Source: Brachypterus glaber (lineage: Eukaryota; Arthropoda; Insecta; Coleoptera; Kateretidae). From it: a stretch of 64,000 nt of DNA. The first letter of the stretch is position 1, and each line of letters begins with the position of its first letter. The translations under genes were made by a program, and so were the position numbers. The DNA is taken from positions 36,731,026 to 36,795,025 of the forward strand of contig OY294048.1 in NCBI GenBank assembly GCA_958510825.1. Direction: 5' to 3'. The notes beneath the pieces were generated by a model. It made no database searches. It was not told where the DNA came from and saw nothing but the letters and a program-made list of their open reading frames with translations. Below, in pieces: positions 10,860-20,222 of the stretch.

Positions 10860-11580
10860 TATTTTTTTTAACTGATGTTAATATTTGGTTTGGACTTTTC
10901 CATCTTTTTGTTTTCCCATTTTGAAAATTTTCAAAATTTCGGAAAGCCTTGTATTCGTGCAAAAATTTTCAATTTTTTTTTGCGAATTTTTGCGTTTTAT
11001 GACGTTTTATGTCGATATAAATCAATTTCAAGCAAAAAAAAATTGTCGGTCGATCGGTCTGTCCGGGAAATCTTGTAAGCACGATAACTTAAGAACGCTA
11101 GAGACTTGAATTTTGGCATACAGGTATGTTACCAAAAGTTCACGCTCGGGATTGTTTTTGGTGAACATTGGCGTGCGGCAAGGGGGGCAAATGGGGAAAA
11201 ATACATTTTTTTAGAAAAAATTTAAAATTGCTATATAGAGGTTTTAAAGGTTGCTGAAATGGAATCTGATAATAAAATTTCTCTAACTCCACCCCCGAGG
11301 AAGTGAGGGGGTAAATGTTTTGAAATGTTTTCCAAATTTTCGTGAAAATTTGTATATAGGGGTTTTTGAGGTTGATAAAAATGAATGATTTTTGTGAAAA
11401 TTGGTATATTGACGTTTTTGAGGTTGCTGGAAGTGAATCTGATAATAACAAATCTATTTTACGCGCAGGTGGTAAAATGGGAAAGCTTTTTTACTAGTAG
11501 TGTATTTTATATTTTTTACAATTATCGTGAGTTATCGTGCTTACAAAAAAATGTGACTTATGGACGGATAGACGGACAAA
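10860..11580 (+). repeat. Dispersed module with internal ~65-bp tandem units and GACG tract
   Basis: It starts near 'tttggtttggacttttccat', continues through a 'ggtcgatcggtctgtccg' tract and 'cttaagaacgctagagactt', and ends at 'ggacggatagacggac' near 11562-11577. The phrase 'a(g/t)agacttgaa...' and the GACG/GACA runs link it to 26930-27180 and 51120-51240. Between 11210 and 11460 three imperfect units share 'gaggttg' and 'gaatctgataataa'. No gene is supported. Confidence 0.45.
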
Positions 11581-11969
11581 AATAGAAGTTATTTAGAATT
11601 CGGTAAAAAGCATTTGTATATAAATACTTCTGATCTAGGGTAATTTTTTGACGATTTTGGAAATTTATGTATAAACCATCGTATAACACTCTTCTAGAAC
11701 TACATGCTGCCAAGATTATAATAATTTTATCGAGGTGGGTATTACGGCCGAAAATCATACGGCCGAAAGCCAGGTTTGTAGTAGTGGCAGCACTGATTTC
11801 AGTGGCTCCCAAAGTGTAGGCAAGTATTTATACATTGAGATATTTAACTGGTTGTTTATTACTATTCTCTGCAAATTAATAAATATAATAAAATAATTGT
11901 TCAAATTTTTATAACGAATAACGAAATTTTTTAAAATACTCACGAATTTCTGGTTAGTGTTTTTTTTTT

Positions 11970-12260
11970 TAATGGGTGCGTTGGTTTACGTTAACAATGG
12001 TTTGGTTTGGTTCGGTAGTTTGCTGGTTTGGTGTTTTTTTTTAATGGGAGGCGTTGGTTTATGTTAACAATGGTTTGGTTTGGTAGTTTGCTGGTTTGGT
12101 GTTTTTTTTTTAATGAGAGGCGTTGGTTTACGTTAACAATGGTTTGGTTTGGTAGTTTGCTGGTTTGGTGTTTTTTTTTTTAATGGGAGGCGTTGGTTTA
12201 CGTTAATAATGGTTTGGTTTGGTAGTTTGCTTGTTTGGTGTTTTTTTTTTAATGGAAGGC
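11970..12260 (+). repeat. Tandem ~70-bp units, left arm
   Basis: Four units, each containing GCGTTGGTTTACGTTAA, ATGGTTTGGTTTGG and AGTTTGCTGGTTTGGTG followed by a T tract. A partial fifth leads into 'catttttcagatacgat'. Confidence 0.85.
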
Positions 12261-13369
12261 ATTTTTCAGATACGATATTTCAGAATTTAGAAGGCGATAT
12301 ATTTTAAGAATCAAATAGGATTATATTTAGTCTAAATAATTTAGCTTTAGCTAATTAAATAATAAATGCTCGCCTGGTGTAACAATATGTATAAGAAATT
12401 CATTGTTTTAATCAAATATTGAGAACCTCTGGAGAATACAGTAGAGGGGGTAAAAGCATTTTTTCGGCCGTATGATCCAGACTCAATTTTATCTGCAAGC
12501 AAAGTATCATTTGAAGTAATAATTAATTAACAGAATACTAAACTTAATTTATGCAGTATATATCCAACCAAATATTTTGTACACACAAATAAACTGTTTT
12601 ATCAGTGTAGATAATATGATTACCAATGGAACCTTATTAATGAACACTGGTCGGATCAAATTATTCCTTTACCGGGACAAGCAAAAATTAGAATAAAAAA
12701 AAAACTATTTTTTGAAGTACATAGATACTTTAAACTGTATTCTACCAACTTTTTATGTCGACGCTCTTTTTACTTAGAACATGAAAAATCAATATTTGTA
12801 AAAAAAATTGTTTTTTTTATTATTTTTTTGTTTTTAAAAAAATATTACTTTTTTACATTAAAAACATAATTAACATATTTTTTGTCCTAATTTTTATTAC
12901 TGGCATGGGATTTAAATTATGATTTTGAGCTAAATTCTCATATATCTTCGCTATACCCAAAAAAAACTACCCTGAGTGGCTAAAACCAGTGGTGCTACCC
13001 TAATTGGAGGTAAAAAGACTGTAATGAATTATTTATATTTAAAAATGTTATTTATCAAATTAAAAAAGCGATAGTGAATATATACATAGTATAGAAATAC
13101 GATCTTTTCAACTTATTTGATCTGTGTTTAGATTTTCAGCTTAAAATCTTTCTGTGCAATCTATAGCAGAGTGGATTCTGGAGGCCATTGACGTAAAGGA
13201 GCCAGCTGTTGGGAAATCGGCTTACTGGCCGCCTTCGAAACTTCCAATAGATAACTTTAAAAATATAGTAGAGTTGAATGTTTTTACTTCGATTTATTTC
13301 TTTATAGGATGTAATTCTTAGGTAACATTATCAGTTTTTACTTTATTTATACAGGGTGTAACAAAAAAG

Positions 13370-14060
13370 GTATACAATGTATACATAGCCATATTGTACT
13401 TACCGAAACAATTCATATACACATATTGTTTATTAATACGAACATGTGTTTATTAATACTGTAACATTTGGTAAATTATATCACAGTTATAGTTTGGTAT
13501 ACTTTAAGTTGTAGTTGTTGTGTTATTGATCTAGTTTAAAGTATATTACAGTATTTAGTAAAATAACAATCGGTAAATAATATGAAATGTTTGATTAGTA
13601 ATAATACAGAGAAAAGTAAAAAAAGGATCTATTATTTTATCAGTGTGTAATTGTGTGTGGTTGCAATCTTTATATTATTACTAATCAAAATTTTGGTATT
13701 ATTTGCCAATTGTTAATTTTTATGAATACTGTAACATACTTTAAACTAGATCAGCAACACAACTTAACAACAACTCAAAGTATACCATACTCTAAGTGTG
13801 ATATGCTTTACCAAATGTTACAGTAATTTTTACTATAACATGCTAGTATTAATAAACACATGTTTCGTGGAGATCCAAATGTATCAGCAAGGTCTCTATG
13901 TTAGTATGACAATATTTTGTATACAATACACACATTGCAGGATCTAATATAACAAGTAAAGTATTAAATACCAATGGTGGCAATATAAATAACAAATATG
14001 TATTTACAAATAAAATTTAGTATTAAAATTACAATGACATTTTCTGAGTGTATTTATTAG
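13370..14060. repeat. Dispersed repeat D with internal foldback
   Basis: 'atactgtaacatttggtaaa' near 13457 pairs with 'tttaccaaatgttacagtaa' near 13809, and AAAGTATATTACAGTATT near 13538 pairs with AATACTGTAACATACTTT near 13725. The 13600-14060 part reappears inverted at about 46565-47030. Non-coding. Confidence 0.65.
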
Positions 14061-14349
14061 GTCTTATACAGGCGAGGAAAATTGCAAATTCCAGTAGTTA
14101 GGACGGTTCATTGTATGAGTCTGGATCATACAGCCGAAAGTTGTACGGCTGAAGAAATGCTTTTACCTCCTCTACTGTATTCTCCAGAGGTTCTCAATAT
14201 TTGATTAAAACAATGAATTTCTTATGCATATTGCTACACCAGGCGAGCATTTATTATTTAATTAGCTAAAGCTAAATTATTTAGCCTAAATATAATCCTA
14301 ATTGATTCTTAAAATATATCGCCTTCTAAATTCTGAAATATCATATCTG

Positions 14350-14655
14350 AAAAATGCCTCCTATTAAAAAAAAAAACACCAAACCAGCAAACTACCAAAC
14401 CAAACCATTATTAACGTAAACCAACGGCTCCCATTAAAAAAAAACACCAAACCAGCAAACTACCAAACCAAACCATTGTTAAGGTAAACCAACGCCTCCC
14501 ATTAAAAAAAAAACACCAAACCAGCAAACTACCAAACCAAACCATTGTTAACGTAAACCAACGCCCCCTATTTAAAAAAAAAACACCAAACCAGCAAACT
14601 ACCAAACCAAACCATTTTTAACGTAAACCAACACACCCATTAAAAAAAAACACTA
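14350..14655 (-). repeat. Tandem ~70-bp units, right arm
   Basis: Inverted counterpart of 11970-12260: four units with CACCAAACCAGCAAACTACC and AACGTAAACCAACGCC separated by A tracts. A minus-strand frame rich in repeated WFGSLLVWCFF-like blocks is an artefact of the repeat. Confidence 0.85.
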
Positions 14656-16359
14656 ACCAGAAATTCGTGAGTATTTTAACAATTTTTTATTATAAAAATT
14701 TCAACAATTATTTTATTATATTTATTAATTTTTAGAGAATAGTAATAAGCAACCAGTTATATATCTCAATGTATAAATACTTGCCTACACTTTGAGAGCC
14801 ACTAAAATCAGTGCTGCCACTACTATATACCACGCTTTCGGCCGTATGATCTTCGGCCGTAATACCCACCCCGCAGTGTATCACATTGTAGATTGTCTGC
14901 CTAGTTTAGCGAATTTTAAACAAAAGAGAATATCACTGAGTACAAATCAATGCGGTAATTCGATAACACCGCAGATATGTCAAACAATTAGGGCCTGTTC
15001 ATGAATCCCTTGTTACAGTTCCATGATCTATTTAATTCCTATGTCTCAATAAAACTAATTTGGCTTGGATATATTGCCAGATACGCTAAACGAAATTAGA
15101 CCTGACAGTCCCAAGATTCACACAGTGAATAATAATTGAGAATCTATTGCGAATGATATGACAGTGAAAGTTAGTGTTGCCGCCTAAGGCCTATCGTCTC
15201 GCTATCGTCTCGTTATCGCTGAACAGAACGATAGCGATAGGTGAAAAAATATCGTATCGTTGTAACGATAACGAGAGGCCTCTCGCCCGTAACGAGACCG
15301 AAGCGAGAGCGATAACTCTCGTACAGTCAGAGACAGTCGAATGTTCAAGCCACCTAAAATCAGATAAAAATATTTGACACAAACGTCATTATTTAATTTT
15401 CGAATTTAATGATTTTTAAAATGCAAATATATTCTTTAATATGCAGTATGCATCATATATTATCCCATTATAAAAGGCTTTTATCTTTTGTAGCAGTTAT
15501 GACTGCCACTGTTTTTAAAGATTACCTGATCTGTGTCACGTAATCATACGATGTTACCATTTTTTCAGAAGTTAGTATTTCTTTCTATTTGCACATATAA
15601 GATTGAGTACAGACTTATTGTATGGTCTTGTGGAAGTCTTGCGATGGTCCTTGATTCCATTTGCTGGGTCATTTTTCTTTTATTACAGAATTTGTCTTAT
15701 TTTTGGTGTTTACTTTTGATAGCCTAAAATATAATAACAAACGTCTAGTAATCTACTACATTCAGTACTTGAGTTAGCTACTGATGTTTTTCAGCTAGTC
15801 TTACCTTTTTAATCACAGCTAAAGCTTCTGGAAGTCGGATAAAATCATTATCAAAGATTGTTTACCTAATTTTGAGGTTAGTTTTACTTCTACCCGCATT
15901 CAGGTATACAGTATGCATTGCATGGTCAGCTGATGACTTCAAGTTGGTTTATTTTCGTCGTATCATTTCTTAAACCATATGAAACGATTGTTAGATGTAT
16001 GGCTAGGCATTTTAAACTTATTTAGAGTATTCTTTTTCTTTATTTTCAAGTATTATTTGGGATTATGAATAGATGTTTTTTGTGTTGCCTACCCTCAAAA
16101 TCGATTTGTTGTTCGTAGTTCCAAGTTTCGCCACGGGGGGAGTTTTGTACCTTGCCGGAGTTGAAGGGAGTGGCGTTCTTTTTCAAAACGACAAGCAATG
16201 GCGTTCAGGTCGTAAAATCAGAATCTGATTTTTGTGAAACCATCCGTGGTTTATGTTTGTGTAAAAATGTTGCAATAAGTTTGTAATGAAGTGTAGTATA
16301 ATCCTACGTAATTAGTTCAAGCAGTTTTAATGGAAATTCCACAATATTCATCTTTCAAA

Positions 16360-16424
16360 GTAAGTCGCTTTTTGGTTACCTAAGTTACAAGTGTTTAACA
16401 CGTTGTTTTCTTTATTTTCATTAG
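16360..16424 (+). other. Intron-like segment 1 in LTR
   Basis: CAAA|GTAAGT donor, 65 bp, and a pyrimidine-rich ...TTTATTTTCATTAG|AGG acceptor. The same segment lies at 25213-25277 in the 3' LTR. Splicing is inferred, not shown. Confidence 0.4.
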
Positions 16425-16506
16425 AGGCGTACAGATGAAGGCTTCAGGCTGCAGAGTATTCTAGTATTCAGCACTTACTGCTCCAATTAATTCAGTTTTG
16501 GACTGG

Positions 16507-16589
16507 GTAAGTTTATTTTAAATCTAATTACGGATTTCGATTTTTCATATCGATGGCTGAGTTCTAAAGTCGCTGTTCTTTCTTTCTAG
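16507..16589 (+). other. Intron-like segment 2 in LTR
   Basis: CTGG|GTAAGT donor, 83 bp, and a TGTTCTTTCTTTCTAG|AT acceptor. It is separated from segment 1 by an 82-bp exon-like piece. Copy at 25360-25442. Confidence 0.4.
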
Positions 16590-17796
16590 ATTGTTGGTGA
16601 AGCTTTTCCATTTCTGTTCTAACGTTCTTCGAATGTTTTGACGATACCTCTATCCCAAATTTTATGAATATTGTTGGTGAAGTTTTTATATTTTACAACG
16701 TTACCGTTATCTCAAATTTTACGAGTATCGATGGCGAAGCTTTCCATTTCAACTTTAACTTCAATTTTCATTGAGGTGTTCTTCAATTTTCCACATTAGT
16801 TTTCAAGAGTTTTCAAGATTTTTCAAGATGTTCAGTAAATTGCAGTACCGTTTTTAAGCCAAGAGGTTTACAAACGTTTCAATGGATCCTCAAGCGTTTG
16901 AGTTTCAAACGTGTTCAAATTTGTAAGGAGTTCTCAAGGCAAGGACAAGGAAATGTTCTGCACAGTGACGTACATCATCAGGGAGTGGGACAACGTATTT
17001 GGTCGTTCCAGGGACAACTTTAATTAACAGGTTTTTATAGTTTTAGTGTAAATAATGAAAATGCGGTTTACTATATTTATTTTTGGTAAAATATCCAAGT
17101 TCTCAAATTTTAATATTTATTAAGGTGCTCTATTTTATTATGAATATTCTAGGTTGGTTTGTAAACAAAGTTGTAACTTTGGGCAGTACGCCTAGATTAC
17201 TATTTTTCACTTATTAACACATACCTTATATTACTGTTTTTATTTAGGTTATTCACCATAATAATTTTGGTATACATATTTTAACATTTTTGCAATAGGG
17301 TAGTTCACCACATTTTTTTTATATTTCGCAATGGGGTCTTTTCACCATACTTTTGGTAATTTATAATTTTATTTTAATTAATATGATTAATTAAAGTTGT
17401 CTACTTGTCATTTTAAATAAACATTGTAACAGCACATATTTGAGTTTTTGTTTAAATTATAATCAACACAAGATATACAAATCTATTCAAATCATAGTTA
17501 TTTTTCAGGTTTACACATGCTGTAAAAGATAATTAATATTCTAGTACATTATTTTTTTATGTGTTTGAATCTTAACACATAAACTGCCAAGCACATGTAT
17601 GTTTACAAGATTCTGGCGCCCAAGGTGTTAAACTAAGCTTATTATCATAATTTTTAATCCATGAACCCCTGTGCCCGTACTGATGCCAGTTAGCCGATCG
17701 CAACCGTACATTTTCTTTTCTATAATAAGTAACCAGGGCAGCGCCTGATAATTTTTTAGTTTTTACTTATTCTAGACAGGAAAACGCGGTACACAA

Positions 17797-17816
17797 TGGC
17801 GCCCAAATAACGTGGG
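17797..17816 (+). promoter_or_regulatory. Primer-binding site, tRNA-Lys-like
   Basis: TGGCGCCCAA, then ATA, then ACGTGGG, three bases after the LTR. Without ATA it would complement the 3' end of an insect tRNA-Lys as I remember it (…CCCACGTTGGGCGCCA). The 3-base interruption is unusual. Confidence 0.7.
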
Positions 17817-18070
17817 ATTAAGCTAGTTTAACTTTTAAATTTTTGAAGTTTGTGAAAAAAATATAAAGTAAAAAAAAAAAAAAAGAAAAAATTTTTTTTG
17901 AGATATTTTTAAGATATTTTTAAGATATTTAGACAAAACTGGATATGGTTGTTGATTTGATTTAAACAATAGGTGTGCAATGTTTAAAAAATAGTTTGGT
18001 GTATACAGGGAGAAAAGAAACCACGGATAGGTTGAGAGTACCAAAAGGGTAAAGTTTTGAGTTTTATTCG

Positions 18071-18418
18071 AATTCTAAAATATATAGGATCGTAATAAAA
18101 AAAAGTATTGGACGCAGTGGTACAGTTTTTGGTTATTTTTGATTCTGAAATATACAGAGTAAAAATAAAAGTTAGAGAGAATTTTTTTGAAAAGCAAACA
18201 TTTTGGTGCATAGTTTTGATTATTTTAATTCTGAAATATATAGAGTAAAATAAAGAGAGAAAAGTTTGGCCAGTGAGTTATTTTAGTTCTAAAATATATA
18301 GGAGAAAATAAAGTTGAGAGGTTTTTGGTTATGAAATTCTAAAATATATAGAATGGATTAAAGTTTGATGAAAGATGAGAGATTTTTTGAGTTTGTGAAA
18401 TTCTGAAATATACAGGGT
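18071..18418 (+). repeat. Six-copy 20-bp motif array in leader
   Basis: RATTCTRAAATATAYAGRRT occurs at 18071-18090, 18141-18160, 18227-18246, 18285-18304 (AGTTCT start), 18335-18354 and 18399-18418. The spacers (30-66 bp) are unrelated in length and largely in sequence. A half motif, TATACAGGGAG, lies near 18002. Confidence 0.85.
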
Positions 18419-18707
18419 GAACAAAAAAGGTGTAGTAGTACGCGAGAATAAATCGTGGAGTTTTTGGTTCCGATCCGAATCTAAAAAAGAGTGGCGGACA
18501 GGGCAAGTATTTTTGAAAAAATATTGCAAATTTTGAGTGGGATTACGAGAGATTTTTGAAAGATTTCTGAAAGATTTTCAAAAGATTTTTGAGAGTGAAT
18601 ATTTTTAGAAAGAATATTGACTATTTAAAGAGAGATTGCGAAAGATTTTTGACAGATTTTGACAGATTTTTGATAGTAAATTTTAGTAATAAATTAAAAT
18701 TTTAATC

Positions 18708-20222
18708 ATGGAAGATTTAAATAAAATGGATCTTAGATATTTGACGGTAGAGCAAATAAATTATGAATTGCGTATTAGGTCTTTAACGGCTAGGAATGAT
18801 AGAAATGCGAAAATTAAAACATTGAGTAGAGCTATAGCAAGGGAAACGGAGGACAATAAATATGTCGATCCGGAGTTTAATTTCAATAATGAGGTAAAAG
18901 CTATTAATGATAATATTGATATTGTAAAAACTTTAGTTAAAGAACTTGAGGAGTTTGAGTACTCAATTTCTCAACTCATTCGTATAAAGTCAAACCTAGC
19001 GCACATAAATAAGCGTTTAAATAGGTTTCCGGAAGTAAAGGATAAAGAAGCAGATAGGACAAAATTTTTACAGATTTCTAAAGCCACTTGTTTAGAATTA
19101 GAGGCGGATTTGATTGAGGCTCATACTGCGCATGAGAATAAGGTCAATGAAACTAATATGACAAGAATTTCTTTAAATGACACAACGTTTCATGCAGCAG
19201 CTAATACTTCGGCTAGATCAGACCCGGACTTTATAAAGCCTGTACCTGTTTATAAATGGGGTGTTTCTTTTGACGGTACTGGAGACGTACTTTCGTTCAT
19301 TGAAAAAGTAGATTATTTAAAAGTTTGTAGAAACGTCTCAGATGAAATTTTATTTAAAACAGCTTATGACTTATTTAAAGAGCCGGCGCTCTCTTGGTTT
19401 TTGTCAGTTAAAAGTTCAGTTAATAATTGGTCAGAGTTAATAGGATTATTAAAGAAAGAATTTTTGTCTGCTAGTGTAGATGATCATACTTGGGATGACA
19501 TCAGGGCAAAGTATCAAAAACCAGATGAGTCAATTTCAGTTTTTACAGCGGCTATGGAGACATTATTTAAGAGACTTTTGCGTTATCCTAGTGATTTTAC
19601 AAAATTGAAAACAATTAGGGAAAGGATACTTCCACATTATTTTACTCCGTTATCATTAGTAGAAGTAAACTCGATTGAAGACCTCAGAAAGTATTGTAAA
19701 AAGTTAGATGAAGCTTACATTTTGAAACAAAAAAGTGTAACAAATAAAAACGCAATTTATAAGAAATCAGTACCTAGGGTAAATGTGGTAGAAACTCAAG
19801 ATAGTAGTTTTGCAGAGGAAAGTAGTTGTGTAAATAAAGCAAGTAGTAGTAAAAATGTTTGTAAAGAAGGGCACTGTTGTCAGATAAATTCAAATAGTAA
19901 TTTTAGTAACAATTTTAGAAATAATAATAATAATAATGGTAACTATAATAGAAATTTCAGAAATAATGGATATAAATCTTTTGGTAGTAATAGTAGCAGT
20001 AATTTTAATAGTAATAAAAATCAGAAAAATAGCAGTTCAGAAAATAATAGTACAGTAAATAGTAGTAATCAAGTAAAGCAAATAGTATGTTATAATTGTA
20101 ATGGAATTAATCATGTTTTTAGTAAATGTCTTGCAAAAAGGACTAAGTTTTGTTACCGTTGTGGAAAAAAAGACGTATTTTTAAAAGATTGTTCTAATTG
20201 TCAAAAAAATGTAGAGCAGTAG
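18708..20222 (+). CDS. gag: Gag polyprotein of Ty3/Gypsy element
   Basis: 504 residues, intact from ATG 18708. It is expected to form the cytoplasmic virus-like particle and bind the element's RNA. Residues 1-150 are charged and helix-like. Residues 178-345 (from PVPVYKWGVSFDG through SWFLSV and KEFL to RERILPHYF) match the retrotransposon gag/capsid pattern. Residues ~393-455 are Asn/Ser-rich low complexity. Two zinc-knuckle motifs follow: CYNCNGINHVFSKC at 461-474 (CCHC), and a second at 482-495 with CYRC and a terminal Cys but Asp where His is expected (CCDC). The stop at 20220-20222 overlaps pol by 25 bp. The slippery sequence A AAA AAT at 20204-20210 lies just before the stop. Confidence 0.93.
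   Translation: MEDLNKMDLRYLTVEQINYELRIRSLTARNDRNAKIKTLSRAIARETEDNKYVDPEFNFNNEVKAINDNIDIVKTLVKELEEFEYSISQLIRIKSNLAHINKRLNRFPEVKDKEADRTKFLQISKATCLELEADLIEAHTAHENKVNETNMTRISLNDTTFHAAANTSARSDPDFIKPVPVYKWGVSFDGTGDVLSFIEKVDYLKVCRNVSDEILFKTAYDLFKEPALSWFLSVKSSVNNWSELIGLLKKEFLSASVDDHTWDDIRAKYQKPDESISVFTAAMETLFKRLLRYPSDFTKLKTIRERILPHYFTPLSLVEVNSIEDLRKYCKKLDEAYILKQKSVTNKNAIYKKSVPRVNVVETQDSSFAEESSCVNKASSSKNVCKEGHCCQINSNSNFSNNFRNNNNNNGNYNRNFRNNGYKSFGSNSSSNFNSNKNQKNSSSENNSTVNSSNQVKQIVCYNCNGINHVFSKCLAKRTKFCYRCGKKDVFLKDCSNCQKNVEQ

Larger units (their letters stand above)
11734..14870. mobile_element. Composite foldback: two inverted ~750-bp units around 1.6 kb
   Basis: The outer ends are inverted: GGTGGGTATTACGGCCG at 11734 and CGGCCGTAATACCCACC ending at 14870. 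The arms 11734-12485 and 14117-14870 pair throughout. A TACGGCCGAA-type motif marks both the outer and inner ends of each arm (12464-12474, 14131-14156). Each arm therefore looks like a complete element, and the whole resembles a composite of two inverted copies. Each arm holds four tandem ~70-bp units. The 1.6-kb centre includes another dispersed repeat. No transposase frame and no clear target duplication were found. Confidence 0.7.
15489..17793 (+). repeat. 5' LTR, 2305 bp
   Basis: It runs from TGTAGCAGTTATG to GGTACA (TG...CA). It is long for this superfamily. It contains a poly(A) signal AATAAA at 17416-17421 and two intron-like segments (16360-16424, 16507-16589). The region 16590-16740 has loosely repeated 'ttggtgaag(c/t)tt' blocks. 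A 64-codon frame at 15533-15727 is duplicated in the other LTR and is not a convincing gene. Confidence 0.95.
17794..18707 (+). promoter_or_regulatory. Long gag leader with motif array
   Basis: The 914-bp untranslated leader holds an A/T tract (17860-17900), six dispersed 20-bp motifs (18071-18418) and then 18545-18680, a run of AAAGATTTTTGA-like short repeats before the gag ATG. This is much longer than packaging alone usually requires. Confidence 0.75.

Noticed and set aside
11970..12260. CRISPR-like regularly spaced repeats (also 50800-50990 and 18071-18418)
   Set aside because: Eukaryotic context; units are contiguous tandem copies or irregularly spaced, without unique uniform spacers or cas genes.
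14411..14605. Trp/Phe-rich repetitive minus-strand frame
   Set aside because: Artefact of the ~70-bp tandem units.
15533..15727. 64-codon frame in the LTR (also 24386-24580)
   Set aside because: Identity between the two copies only reflects LTR identity; no motif and no coding signature.
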